Source: Aeromonas diversa CDC 2478-85 (GTDB lineage Bacteria > Pseudomonadota > Gammaproteobacteria > Enterobacterales > Aeromonadaceae). From it: DNA of 64,000 nucleotides. The notes under the pieces are model-generated. The model was not told where the DNA came from, did not search any database, and saw only the letters and a program-made list of their open reading frames with translations. The stretch spans positions 1-64,000 of the forward strand of contig NZ_CDCE01000008.1 of assembly GCF_000819805.1 (NCBI RefSeq), given 5' to 3'. Within the stretch, counting starts at the first letter, position 1, and every line of letters starts with the position of its first letter. Both the position numbers and the translations under genes were made by a program. This document shows positions 35,174-44,209 of the stretch, in pieces.

Positions 35174-36197
35174 AACCCAGCACCTCCAGTTGAATGTGAT
35201 GTTCGATGAAGAAGGCCTGAGCCGACTCGCACTGCCCGGCATCTCCAAACAGTTCGGCGAGCAGGAAGCCAAACTTGACCCCGCCTGCGTACTCTATGTT
35301 GGCGGAGAGGATGCTGATGTCGATGCCAAAGCGGCGGCTCACCTCCGAAATGAGGGGGGCATCGACCGTGTTGCCGGTGAAGCCGAGCTTGACCAGGGGG
35401 TAGCTCCCCTCGATGCGTTTGGGCACCAGACGCACCTGGTACTCCTCGGGGATGGCCACATGAATGGTGGAGCGAATGAACTCTTGGGCCAGCGCCGTCT
35501 TGGCATGGGTAAAGAACCAGGCCACCTCACCGCGCTCGATCAGCTTGCCGTCGCTGATGATGGCGACCTCGTCACAGATGCGCTTGACCACCTCCATCTC
35601 GTGGGTGATGAGCAGTATGGTCAGCCCCAGCTTGCTGTTGATCTCCTTGAGCAGTGTCAGGATCGACTGGGTCGTCTGGGGATCGAGGGCCGAGGTGGCT
35701 TCGTCACACAGCAGTACCTTGGGGGAAGGGGCCAGGGCCCGGGCGATGGCCACCCGTTGCTTCTGCCCGCCGGAGAGCTCGGCCGGATAGGCCTGGGCGC
35801 GGTGCTCCAGTCCCACCAGGGCCAGCAGCTCGGTCACCCGGGCGGCGATGCGCCCCTTGTCCCACCCCGCCAGCTCCAGCGGGAAGGCGACGTTGCCGGC
35901 GACGGTGCGTGACGAGAGCAGGTTGAAATGTTGGAAGATCATGCCGATCTGGCGGCGGGCCAGGGTCAACTCCCCTTCGGGCAGCGCGGTGAGATCGGTG
36001 CCGTCAACCACGACCTGACCCGTGGTGGGGCGTTCGAGCAGGTTGACGCAACGGATCAGGGTGCTCTTGCCGGCCCCCGAGGCGCCGATGACGCCGACAA
36101 TCTTGCCCTGTGGCACCTCCAGACTTACCTCGCGCAGGGCATGCACGGCATTGTCGCCGTGACCATAGACCTTGCTCAGACCGATCAATTTAATCAT
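35154..36197 (-). CDS. metN: Methionine ABC transporter ATPase MetN
   Basis: 347 aa from the ATG at 36197. Walker A GASGAGKS (38-45), the Q-loop in FQHFNLL, the LSGGQKQR signature, Walker [13 protein letters not shown] and the H-loop THEM are intact. The C-terminal ~90 residues form the NIL/ACT regulatory domain that binds methionine and shuts transport down. Preceded by an array of MetJ-type boxes. Confidence 0.96.
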   Translation of the reverse strand: MIKLIGLSKVYGHGDNAVHALREVSLEVPQGKIVGVIGASGAGKSTLIRCVNLLERPTTGQVVVDGTDLTALPEGELTLARRQIGMIFQHFNLLSSRTVAGNVAFPLELAGWDKGRIAARVTELLALVGLEHRAQAYPAELSGGQKQRVAIARALAPSPKVLLCDEATSALDPQTTQSILTLLKEINSKLGLTILLITHEMEVVKRICDEVAIISDGKLIERGEVAWFFTHAKTALAQEFIRSTIHVAIPEEYQVRLVPKRIEGSYPLVKLGFTGNTVDAPLISEVSRRFGIDISILSANIEYAGGVKFGFLLAELFGDAGQCESAQAFFIEHHIQLEVLGYVRSHG

Positions 36198-36299
36198 GCC
36201 ATCATCCGTGTCGAGAGCGCCGCAGTACAGAGGACTGGTCGCTGAAAAGTTGGGCAGAGGAATGGTGGCCATACCCTGCCTGAGTAGTGGATGATGCTA

Positions 36300-36355
36300 A
36301 GATGTCTGGATGGCCATGTCAATGAATGTTTCTACGTCTGGACGTCTAAACATCC
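36300..36355. promoter_or_regulatory. MetJ operator: tandem met boxes upstream of metN
   Basis: Octamers in exact 8-bp register from 36300 approximate AGACGTCT: AGATGTCT (36300, 7/8), three weak boxes, CTACGTCT (36332, 6/8), GGACGTCT (36340, 7/8), then AAACATCC. MetJ dimers bind such tandem 8-mers cooperatively with SAM and repress methionine genes. It sits about 100-160 bp upstream of the metN start. Between 36198 and 36299 no gene is seen. Confidence 0.8.
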
Positions 36356-36380
36356 AGTTTGTCATTTGATGATGTTCCAT

Positions 36381-36404
36381 AAAAAAGACCGCTCCGGGGA
36401 GCGG
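36381..36404 (-). terminator. Terminator of the TonB2/TPR operon
   Basis: On the minus strand a 7-bp stem (36398-36404 with 36389-36395) is followed by a run of six T (36381-36386). A second GC-rich hairpin (36430-36447) lies between it and the stop codon. Confidence 0.88.
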
Positions 36405-36459
36405 CCAATTGCCACCAAGGCAAAGGGTGGGCCCGCTGGCGCGGGCCTCTCTGTAGTGG

Positions 36460-37704
36460 TTATTGGGCTGCGGTTTCCTGCAGCTCGCCGTTTTGTTCCT
36501 TGAGGAAGGCGATCCAGGGGGTGGCTCGGCCACTCATGGCACCGTTCTGGGCTGCTTGGGAGAAGGCAGCCAGGGCTTCCTTGGGCTTGTCCTGCTCAAA
36601 CAGGGCGACGCCGGAGAGGAAGCGCAGCTCGGCACGCTGCTCCCCATTGGCACCGGCAGCCGGCTTGCCTGCCAGCGCCACCAGATCCCCGTAGCGTTTG
36701 GCCTGCACCATCATGCGCGCCATCTTGAGCTGCAGATCGCCGCTCGGCGCCTTGCGGTAGGAGGCCAGGAGCGTGTCGATGGCGGGATTGATCTCCTTGG
36801 CCTGATGCCAGAAGTTGGCCAGCGTCTTGAGGTTGGCGGGCGTCTCTTCCACCTGACCCGCCTTGATGGCTTTCTCCATCACGCGGGCGGCGCGATGGGG
36901 AATGCCGTTGAAGGCGAGGTAGTTGCACAGGCGCAGCAGTTCGGCCGACTCGGTGAGCATGCCGAGTCGATAGGCACTCTCCAGCGCCGCCAGCGCCTTG
37001 CCGTCGTTGCCGGCCTGCTGGTTCATGGCCGACAGCTGCATCCAGTACTTCTTCTTCTCCGGGAACATGCCAACCAAGGCGGTGAGCACATCGGTGGCCT
37101 GCTTGTACTGCTTGAGCTCGTAGTGAGCCCCCATCTTCAGCAGGTACCAGGACTCGGGGGCCTTGGCGCCGGAGAGGCGGATCGCCTGCTCGGCGGCCGG
37201 GATGGCCTCCTTGTACTGCTTGAGCTGGACCAGGGCGTTGGCCAGGGTGATATAGGCATGGGGAGTTGGCTTCTCATCCTTGCCCAGATTGGCAAACCAC
37301 TCCTTCATGGTCTTCACCGAGGCCTGGTAGTTACCTTCCGCCATATAGAGCTGCGCCAGGTTGTAGCGCACCTGCTGGGCGACCGGGCCCGGCAGGCCGC
37401 CGGTGGCGATCGCATCGGCGAAATACTTGGTCGCCTGGCTGTACTTCTCCTGCTGAGCCGCCACGAAACCCAGGGTCTGCAAGATGACGCCCTTGTCGTA
37501 GACGCGCTCGCTCGCTCCCGAGAGGGCCTCTTGCAGCTTGGCGTTGGCCTCGCCGTATCGCTTCTCGGTGATCAGCTCCTGGGCCTTGTTGACCGCCCGG
37601 TAGGCACGATCCGACAGGGCCGGCTGCTCTGCCGCCAAGGGGGCGGTGCTGATAAGCACCGCCAGGGCGACCGGGGCCAGGCCCCATTGTTTCCATCCTT
37701 TCAT
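36460..37704 (-). CDS. Tetratricopeptide-repeat protein of the TonB2 operon
   Basis: 414 aa with a signal peptide (about 25 residues, ending PLAA). The mature part is helical with TPR-like units (YGEANAKLQEALSG, YSQATKYFADAIATGG, YKEAIPAAEQAIRLSG, YKQATDVLTALVG). This TPR protein is the last gene of TonB2 clusters in Vibrio and Aeromonas; it probably lies in the periplasm and supports the TonB2 complex, but its role is not settled. AAGGAG overlaps the tonB2 stop region and sets the ATG at 37704. Confidence 0.85.
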   Translation of the reverse strand: MKGWKQWGLAPVALAVLISTAPLAAEQPALSDRAYRAVNKAQELITEKRYGEANAKLQEALSGASERVYDKGVILQTLGFVAAQQEKYSQATKYFADAIATGGLPGPVAQQVRYNLAQLYMAEGNYQASVKTMKEWFANLGKDEKPTPHAYITLANALVQLKQYKEAIPAAEQAIRLSGAKAPESWYLLKMGAHYELKQYKQATDVLTALVGMFPEKKKYWMQLSAMNQQAGNDGKALAALESAYRLGMLTESAELLRLCNYLAFNGIPHRAARVMEKAIKAGQVEETPANLKTLANFWHQAKEINPAIDTLLASYRKAPSGDLQLKMARMMVQAKRYGDLVALAGKPAAGANGEQRAELRFLSGVALFEQDKPKEALAAFSQAAQNGAMSGRATPWIAFLKEQNGELQETAAQ

Positions 37705-37713
37705 CGCCACTCC

Positions 37714-38349
37714 TTAGTTGACCGCAAACTCGATCTCTTGTTGCATCCGGCTGGCCTGGGGTTTGCCGTCCACCATGGCCGGCTTGAAGGTCCACTTGGC
37801 TACGGTTTTCTTGGCTTCCTTGCCAAGGTCATAGCTGCGGGGATCTTCGCGCACGACGCGAATGTCGTTGACCGTGCCGCGCTCGGTAACGGTGAACTCG
37901 AGCACCACCTTGCCCGACGCCAGACCCGCCAGGGCGGCCTTGCGTGGCATCATGGGCTCGAACGTTGCCAGCGGAATGGCACCGTTATTGCCGCCGAGGC
38001 CACCACCACCTGTGCCGGTGCTGTAGGCGCCGAGGGCGTTACCACCACCAATGTTGACCGGTAGATCGAGATTGGGCATGTCCATGGGCGCGCTCTCCAT
38101 CTTGGGGCGATCCGTGCTCGCCACTTCCAGCTCGGGAGGGGGCGGCGGACGCTTGGGAGGGGGAGGCTTGGGCAGCTCGCGTTGTTTCTCCTGCAGGGTC
38201 TCCTGGGGTTTGATGCGGATAAAGTCGACCATGCTCGGGTCTTCCTTCTCGATCAGCTCACCCCTGTGCTGGTTTACCAGCCTGTTCATTCCCCAGAACA
38301 GGCCAAACACCACCACAAACGAGACCAGGAGGGATATCAGATATCTCAT
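37714..38349 (-). CDS. tonB2: TonB2 energy-transducing protein
   Basis: 211 aa. One N-terminal membrane anchor (about 4-22), a proline/lysine spacer (PKPPPPKRPPPPPEL near residues 61-75), a glycine-rich stretch and a TonB C-terminal domain (about 125-211: VLEFTVTERGTVNDIRVV, WTFKPAMVDGKP). It transmits proton-motive energy from ExbB2/ExbD2 to outer-membrane receptors. SD AGGAGG. Confidence 0.93.
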   Translation of the reverse strand: MRYLISLLVSFVVVFGLFWGMNRLVNQHRGELIEKEDPSMVDFIRIKPQETLQEKQRELPKPPPPKRPPPPPELEVASTDRPKMESAPMDMPNLDLPVNIGGGNALGAYSTGTGGGGLGGNNGAIPLATFEPMMPRKAALAGLASGKVVLEFTVTERGTVNDIRVVREDPRSYDLGKEAKKTVAKWTFKPAMVDGKPQASRMQQEIEFAVN

Positions 38350-38364
38350 TGTCGCCTCCTGGCA

Positions 38365-38772
38365 TCAGCCTTCCTTGTTGGCGGCGATGGAGATGTTCTG
38401 CACGCCGGCCATGCGGATCTGATCCATGACCTCGACCACGATACCGGAACGGGATTCGGTATCGGCCTGGATGACCACGGCGCTCTCGGGGTTTTCGGCG
38501 CGCAGACGTTCGATGTTGGCGCGCACGGCACCCACTTCGACCTGACGCTTGTCGACCCAGACCTGGCCGTTCTCACGCACGGCGACCATGATGTTGCCCT
38601 TCTTCACCGTCTCGGCCGTGTTGGCGCTGGGGCGGTTGATCTCGACACCGGCTTCCTTGACGAAGGAGGTGGTGACGATAAAGAAGATGAGCATGATGAA
38701 GACGATGTCCAGCATGGGGGTGAGATCGATGGCGGCCTCGTCGGCGCCGCTATCGCTATAGCGTTTTCTCAT
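38365..38772 (-). CDS. exbD2: ExbD2 biopolymer transport protein
   Basis: 135 aa. A single membrane helix holds the essential aspartate in DLTPMLDIVFIMLIFF (Asp22), followed by a periplasmic domain (IMVAVRENGQVWVD...VVIQADTESRSGIVVEVMDQ). It forms the proton channel with ExbB2. Confidence 0.93.
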   Translation of the reverse strand: MRKRYSDSGADEAAIDLTPMLDIVFIMLIFFIVTTSFVKEAGVEINRPSANTAETVKKGNIMVAVRENGQVWVDKRQVEVGAVRANIERLRAENPESAVVIQADTESRSGIVVEVMDQIRMAGVQNISIAANKEG

Positions 38773-38789
38773 CGCAAAACTCCTTGCTC

Positions 38790-38814
38790 ATGGCCGGGGC
38801 CCTGCCCCGGCCAT
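38790..38814. other. Strong hairpin between exbB2 and exbD2
   Basis: A perfect 11-bp stem (38790-38800 with 38804-38814) with a 3-nt loop lies in the 53-nt exbB2-exbD2 gap, with no T-run. It probably affects mRNA processing or relative expression. Confidence 0.6.
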
Positions 38815-38825
38815 TGCTTCCTGCG

Positions 38826-39353
38826 TTAACCGTGTTTCAGGTTGTCTTCCAGCTTGTCGACGGCCAGTTTGGCCTTGTGATCGAGCTGGTTCACAAAGAA
38901 CAGACCCGAGAGAGAGGCGATCATGCCGGCCATGGTCGGGATGGTCGCCTTGGAGATGCCTGAGGCCATGGCTCGCGGTGAGCCGGTGCCGGTCACGGCC
39001 AGGGTATCGAACACCTGAACCATGCCGACCACTGTGCCGAGCAGCCCCATCAGGGGACAGAGGGCGATCAACACCTTGATGATCGGCATCCCCTTGTCCA
39101 CCGCCATGGCAACATGCGAGACCATCTCACGCCGGATCTGCTTGGCAGACCAGGAGAGGTGATCGGTGCGCCCGAGCCATGACTGTTTGGTCTCTCTCAC
39201 CTGTTTCGGGTAGACGGTGATGAAATAGAACCAGCGTTCCAGCAGCAGGGCCCACATCAGCAGGGTCAGGAAGAAGATGGCGACCAATACGTCGCCACCC
39301 AGCCCCAGGAACCGGCGGACGGACTCCACTTCTTCAATCAACCAGAACCACAT
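38826..39353 (-). CDS. exbB2: ExbB2 biopolymer transport protein
   Basis: 175 aa with three membrane helices and the MotA/TolQ/ExbB core (LIALCPLMGLLGTVVGMVQVF, ASGISKATIPTMAGMIASLSGLFF). Shorter than ExbB1, as expected of TonB2-type ExbB. SD AAGGAG. Confidence 0.93.
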   Translation of the reverse strand: MWFWLIEEVESVRRFLGLGGDVLVAIFFLTLLMWALLLERWFYFITVYPKQVRETKQSWLGRTDHLSWSAKQIRREMVSHVAMAVDKGMPIIKVLIALCPLMGLLGTVVGMVQVFDTLAVTGTGSPRAMASGISKATIPTMAGMIASLSGLFFVNQLDHKAKLAVDKLEDNLKHG

Positions 39354-39363
39354 GGATGACTCC

Positions 39364-40731
39364 TTAGGCTGCCTTGGCGTGCAGGCGCTCCTGATAACGG
39401 GCCACGAAACCGGCGCTCTGCTCTTCCAGCACCTGGATCAGGCGACGGCTCTGGGTGTTAACCAGGGTGTAGAGGAACAGCATGGGCACGGCAACGACCA
39501 GACCCTGCATGGTGGTGACCAGGGCTTCGGAGATGCCGCCGGCCATCAGCTTGGGATCGCCGGTACCGAACAGGGTGATGGCCTGGAAGGTGGCGATCAT
39601 CCCCACGACGGTACCCAGCAGACCCAGCAGCGGGGCGACCGAGGCGATGAGCTTGATGATGCTGATCCCTTTCTCGAGCTTGGGCACGTTCTTGAGGATG
39701 ATCTCGTCGAGCTTGGACTCGAGATCCTCGATGTTGTCACCACGGTGGCCATGGTAGGCCTCCAGCATCTCGCCGATGGCATTGCCCTTAATGACGCTGT
39801 CAGACTTGAGCTGCTTGCGCATGGCACTGCCGATGAGGGAGAGGCGGGCACCGATGAAGAGGGCAAGCAGCACACCCAGGGCGCCCAGCGCCAGGATCAC
39901 GTAGCCGACGGGGCCACCCTGATCGACGCGCTCCTTGAAGGTGGGGGATTGCACCAGCAGGGAGAGGATCACGCCGCGGGAGGGATCGATAAAGAGCGGC
40001 TTGACGCTGCCATCCGCCTGCTCGAAGTCGGCAACCGGCTTGAGCACGGCGCTGTCGGGCTGGCGGGCGAGTTGTTCAAACTTGCCGGTCTCGGGCACGA
40101 AGGTGAGGTATTTGCCCTCGGCCACGGTGTTGAACTCGCCGATCTGGGTGACGGATTGCTCGGCCTGGTTGCCCTCGCCATAGACGATGGTGGCCGGGAA
40201 CTGGGTCACCTTGCCGGCATCGACCATGCGACTGAGGATGGTGGTCCAGAACAGGGAGAGCTCGTCAGAGGAGGGAAGCTCCTTGCTCTCGGCCAATTTG
40301 GTCAGCAGTTGGGTCTGATCCGGATGCTGCAGACGCAGGGCCGAGGCGTTGAAGATCCCCTTGAACTCGCCGGCGAACTGACGCAGTACCCCGAACATCT
40401 CACCCATGTTCCCGGCGCGCTGGCGCAGGGTATCGGTGAGTTCGGTCAGCTGCTTGTCGTTGGCATCGAAGCTGGTCTTGAGCTGTTCACCGCGCGCGAT
40501 TTCGGCGTTGAGATCGGCCTGGGCCTTGGCCAGCAGCGAGGCTTGCTGGTTCTTGTCGGCCAGGAAGCGGGCCTCACGCTCGGCGTTGAGCTTGCTCTCG
40601 GCGGCGCTGTCGCTCTTGATCTGGCTGAGCAGAGCGTTGAGATCCACCGGTTTTTCAGCCGCCGTAGTCGGCATCGCAAAGAGGGTGGCGCCGGCGATCA
40701 GCGCGGCGACGGCATGTTTGATTCCTTTCAT
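39364..40731 (-). CDS. ttpC: TtpC-type MotA/TolQ/ExbB proton channel protein
   Basis: 455 aa. Signal peptide (ending PTTAA), a long periplasmic coiled-coil region (about 30-260), then a MotA/TolQ/ExbB membrane domain (about 270-445: SVAPLLGLLGTVVGMIATFQAI, ISEALVTTMQGLVVAVP). TtpC is the fourth component that TonB2 systems of Vibrio need for function. Its ATG shares one base with the stop of the preceding DUF3450 gene (TAATG), so the two are coupled. Confidence 0.9.
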   Translation of the reverse strand: MKGIKHAVAALIAGATLFAMPTTAAEKPVDLNALLSQIKSDSAAESKLNAEREARFLADKNQQASLLAKAQADLNAEIARGEQLKTSFDANDKQLTELTDTLRQRAGNMGEMFGVLRQFAGEFKGIFNASALRLQHPDQTQLLTKLAESKELPSSDELSLFWTTILSRMVDAGKVTQFPATIVYGEGNQAEQSVTQIGEFNTVAEGKYLTFVPETGKFEQLARQPDSAVLKPVADFEQADGSVKPLFIDPSRGVILSLLVQSPTFKERVDQGGPVGYVILALGALGVLLALFIGARLSLIGSAMRKQLKSDSVIKGNAIGEMLEAYHGHRGDNIEDLESKLDEIILKNVPKLEKGISIIKLIASVAPLLGLLGTVVGMIATFQAITLFGTGDPKLMAGGISEALVTTMQGLVVAVPMLFLYTLVNTQSRRLIQVLEEQSAGFVARYQERLHAKAA

Positions 40732-41492
40732 TACGCTTTCTCCGCAGTCTGGACCGGCAGCTTGATGAGGGCGGGAGGCGCCTGCTTCTTGGCGATACGC
40801 AGGCCCTGCTCTACGGCACTGCGATACTCATCGGGCAGGGGCTCCCACTGGCGGGTCTTCTTGTTCCACATGCCGGTCTCTTGTCCATCCGGGGACTGAT
40901 AGAGCAGGGCGATGCGGCCGACGCGCAGGAACTCATAGGTCTTCTCGCTGCCATCTTTCTCCAGGCTGGCCTTGTAGGCCTCGATGGTGCGGCTGAAGCC
41001 CTCTTCGATCTGGTAGGCTTCCAGGATCTTGCGGTACTTCTCGGAGATGGTGACGTCGGCCCGGTTCATCAGATCGGTCAGCGCGGCGACGCGGTCTTCA
41101 CGCTCCACCTTCTGGAACGGCAGATCCAGGGCGACGAACTGCTCCAGGGAGTCGATCATCTTGAGCATCAGGGGCACCACTTCGGTGCTGGTCTGATCGA
41201 TCTGCTCGATCTGCTTTTGCATGGAGACGAGCTCTCCCTGCTGGGACTCGACCATCTTGGCAACCTGCTCGTTGTAAGCCTTGAGGCTATCGAGTTGGCG
41301 CAGGGCGGCCTTGTATTGCGCCAGAGCGGTGTCGGTCGCTTCGGCGTAGTTATCGATCTTTTGCTGAGAGGCCTTGGCGGCCTGATTGGTGGCGGCTTGA
41401 GTGTCGACGGCCTGGTTGGCCGGGGCGGCACTCGATGCAAAGCTGGTCAACAGGGCGGCCGAAATCAGGCTGCCGAGGAGCGCTTTTTTCAT
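40731..41492 (-). CDS. DUF3450 periplasmic coiled-coil protein
   Basis: 253 aa from the ATG at 41492 (signal peptide ending SSAA). The rest is a long coiled coil (AKASQQKIDNYAEATDTALAQYKAALRQLDSL...) followed by a small domain with RVGRIALLYQSPDGQETGMWNKKTRQWE. DUF3450 genes are regularly the first gene of TonB2-ttpC operons; the function is unknown, perhaps a periplasmic scaffold. Confidence 0.87.
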   Translation of the reverse strand: MKKALLGSLISAALLTSFASSAAPANQAVDTQAATNQAAKASQQKIDNYAEATDTALAQYKAALRQLDSLKAYNEQVAKMVESQQGELVSMQKQIEQIDQTSTEVVPLMLKMIDSLEQFVALDLPFQKVEREDRVAALTDLMNRADVTISEKYRKILEAYQIEEGFSRTIEAYKASLEKDGSEKTYEFLRVGRIALLYQSPDGQETGMWNKKTRQWEPLPDEYRSAVEQGLRIAKKQAPPALIKLPVQTAEKA

Positions 41493-41552
41493 TGTAATAG
41501 TCCTTGTTTTCATAGGATTACCCTATCTCCATCACTTCCTTGGACCTGGGGT

Positions 41553-41578
41553 AAGGCCGGCCCGATGGGGCCGGCCTT
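41553..41578. terminator. Hairpin between the receptor gene and the TonB2 operon
   Basis: An 11-bp stem (41553-41563 with 41568-41578) lies 25 nt after the receptor stop, without a clear T-run. It may attenuate rather than fully stop transcription into the TonB2 operon. Confidence 0.5.
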
Positions 41579-41602
41579 GGTTCTGTCAGGCGGGTTGGCC
41601 TA

Positions 41603-44209
41603 TCAGAATTTGTAGTTACCTTCGACGAAGACAGTACGACCGATCGGATTGTCATAATCGTTGGCAAAGTAGGGAGCGGTATCGCTGATGCGGTCAGCCG
41701 GCGGCGTCTTGTCAAACAGGTTGACGGCACCCAGGGTCACGCTTGCAGCCTCGTTGATCTGATACCCCATGGTGAGGTTCCAGGTGGTGAAGCTGGCGAT
41801 TTCCGGGTCATACCCTTGAGCCTTGGCGTCTTCACAATCAGTGAAGTAGTAGTTGTTGGCAAAGGATGAGCACATACGGTCACGGTAGTTGGCAAACAGG
41901 GTGGTGGTCAGGTCACCATAACCCCAGCCAAGCTCCCAGTTACCCTTGTACTTGGGCGTGAACGGCAGATCGTCCACGGCGGCTTCACCGGCCTGTACGA
42001 CACGCTCACGCTTGAGCTCGCGGGTCAGCGCCAGAGAGGTACGGAAGGTACCCATGGTGTCGGTCTCGTAGCTGTACTTCACCTTGAAGTCGAGGCCGGA
42101 GATCTTCTCGGAGGCCATGTTGACCGGACCGTAGCTCACCTTCACCAGCTTGCCGTTGGCATCGCGCTCAACCACTGCGCCCGGGTATTGGGACGGGTTG
42201 TTGATGACCTTCTGACGATCCGGGTCATTCACGATGTCTTCGAGATCGATGTAGTAGTAGTCGACGGTAAAGCCGAGACGCTCAACCGGCTCCCAGGCCA
42301 GGCCCAGGTTGTAGTTGTTACTACGCTCCTCTTTGAGGGCCTTGTTGGGGCCAGTCACCACGTCGTAGTACTGGGTGCCACATGCCTCAGCGATGTCCGG
42401 AGTGGACTTGTCACCCAGACCGGATCCGCCCTGTGCCAGGCAGTACTGCAGGTCAGAGCTGGAACCAAAGGCCTTGGTGTTGCCGCCAAACAGGCGCTTC
42501 ATGTCGGGGGCCTTGAACCCTTGTCCCCAGCTACCGCGCAGCAGCAGGGTATCGGTGGGACGATAGGTCAGGGCGACCTTGGGCGTGAAGGCGCCACCGG
42601 TTTCCGAGTCGTCAAAGTAGCGGTCGTAGCGACCCGCCAGGGTCATCTCGACATCGGTGATGACCGGGATCAGCAGCTCACCGCCGAGACCGACCTGGTC
42701 GCGTTTGCCACCGCCATCGGTGCCACCCAGGCCGGAGAAGCCGTTAGCCTTGGTGATCTCGTCAGTGGTTTCACGGTAGTCGGTGTTGGTCCATTCGGCG
42801 GCCAGGGCGAAGCCCGAGGTACCGGCCGGCAGTTCGATCAGATCGCCGCTCAAGGCGCTGTTGAATGACCACAGCTTGGTGGAAGCATCCTTGTTGGATT
42901 GCCCTGTGTATTTGGCGACCGTGGCGGGGTCGATACGCTTGAAGAGGTCCACATCGCCTTGACGAACGGCATCTTCCAGGGTTTTCAGCACAGCAGGGTT
43001 GTCAGTAGTGACATCCTGAGTGGCGTAGCCTGCGTAGGCTTCCCAGTCATACTTGTCGGCCAGGGTGCCGGTCAGCCCGGTCGTGAAGGCGGTGGCATCA
43101 GAGGTGGTATTGCTCTGGCGCGGCCCGAACTCGACGAGGCGGCGGACGAAGGAGCCATCTTGGCCATAGGGATTGCCGGCATCGGCGGCGGTCACCTTCA
43201 CCTCGAGCGGGTTGGGTTCAAACTCAGAGTTGGTCTCTTTGGTTCCCCAACGCAGCTCCGCCATGGCGGTGACGTTATCGGTGATGTCGTACTCACCGCG
43301 GCCCATCAGATCATATTGCTTGTCTTCGGGCTTGAGGGTGCGATCGCCGGCGCGGTTATAGCCACACTTGCCATTGGCCAGCTTAACGGCGTTTTCACCG
43401 ATCAGCCCGGCGCAATCGGCAACGGTATCAACCAGGGCGCCGCTGGGCTTCTGGAAGTTGACCCCGTAGCTGGAGAAGCTGCTAAAGTCAGAGCGGTCGG
43501 ACTTGTCCGAACCGGCCCAGTCGCGGTCTTTGTTTTTGAGGATTTCGTTGCCGGAGAACTGGCCAACGACCATGGTGCGAGCGCGCTCCCATTGGGAACC
43601 AGCGACGATGTCTACGCGGCCGTGCTGGTAGCCTCCTTCGGTGGTGTCGCCGAATTTGGCTTTGACTGCTGCGCCGTCGAAATCTTTCTTCAGGATGAAG
43701 TTGACGACACCGCCGATGGCGTCGGAGCCGTAGATGGCCGAGCCGGCATCGGTGAGGATCTCGACACGCTCGATGGCGGCAACCGGAATTTGACCGATGT
43801 CGGTGAAGTTACTGGAGCCATCTTGTGCCAGCGGGTACTGGGGCAGGCGACGACCATCGACGAGCACCAGCGTCTTCCCTGCACCCAGACCACGCAGGTT
43901 CACTGACTGCGCTGCCGGCGTGAAAGAGAAGGAGTTGGTCTGGTTCATGACGCCACTGTTTTGTGACAGAGAACCGAGAATATCTGCTGCGCTGTTGAAA
44001 CCGCGAGCCTCGATATCTTTGGCGCTGATCATGGTCACAGGAGAGGGGCCTTCTACCTGGGTGGTAGAAATACGGGAACCGGTCACCTTGATCTTCTGGA
44101 GTTTCTCGACGTTCTGCCCCTCGTCGGCGGCAGAGACAGGGGGGGCTACTACTGCGGCGCTCGCAAGGGCGAACGCGACCGCAGCAGAGAGTCTGCTTTT
44201 CCTTAGCAT
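41603..44209 (-). CDS. TonB-dependent outer-membrane receptor
   Basis: 868 aa from the ATG at 44209 (SD AAGGAA). Signal peptide ends near residue 27 (PPVSA-AD). A TonB-box-like LQKIKVTGSRI (about 37-47) precedes a plug domain (about 55-175: NLRGLGAGKTLVLVDGRRLP, IERVEILTDAGSAIYGSDAIGGVVNFIL). A 22-strand barrel follows, ending in Phe (GNYKF). The class resembles receptors for carbohydrate or peptide uptake rather than catechol siderophores; no signalling extension. It lies just upstream of, and parallel to, the TonB2 operon. Confidence 0.9.
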   Translation of the reverse strand: MLRKSRLSAAVAFALASAAVVAPPVSAADEGQNVEKLQKIKVTGSRISTTQVEGPSPVTMISAKDIEARGFNSAADILGSLSQNSGVMNQTNSFSFTPAAQSVNLRGLGAGKTLVLVDGRRLPQYPLAQDGSSNFTDIGQIPVAAIERVEILTDAGSAIYGSDAIGGVVNFILKKDFDGAAVKAKFGDTTEGGYQHGRVDIVAGSQWERARTMVVGQFSGNEILKNKDRDWAGSDKSDRSDFSSFSSYGVNFQKPSGALVDTVADCAGLIGENAVKLANGKCGYNRAGDRTLKPEDKQYDLMGRGEYDITDNVTAMAELRWGTKETNSEFEPNPLEVKVTAADAGNPYGQDGSFVRRLVEFGPRQSNTTSDATAFTTGLTGTLADKYDWEAYAGYATQDVTTDNPAVLKTLEDAVRQGDVDLFKRIDPATVAKYTGQSNKDASTKLWSFNSALSGDLIELPAGTSGFALAAEWTNTDYRETTDEITKANGFSGLGGTDGGGKRDQVGLGGELLIPVITDVEMTLAGRYDRYFDDSETGGAFTPKVALTYRPTDTLLLRGSWGQGFKAPDMKRLFGGNTKAFGSSSDLQYCLAQGGSGLGDKSTPDIAEACGTQYYDVVTGPNKALKEERSNNYNLGLAWEPVERLGFTVDYYYIDLEDIVNDPDRQKVINNPSQYPGAVVERDANGKLVKVSYGPVNMASEKISGLDFKVKYSYETDTMGTFRTSLALTRELKRERVVQAGEAAVDDLPFTPKYKGNWELGWGYGDLTTTLFANYRDRMCSSFANNYYFTDCEDAKAQGYDPEIASFTTWNLTMGYQINEAASVTLGAVNLFDKTPPADRISDTAPYFANDYDNPIGRTVFVEGNYKF

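Noticed and set aside
36463-40899. Very long plus-strand frames (533 and 540 aa) opposite the TonB2 operon
   Set aside because: They mirror strongly supported minus-strand genes with recognisable domains; their residues are shadow-like (Gly, His, Leu, Gln runs) without signal peptides or motifs. High GC at third positions keeps the antisense frame open.
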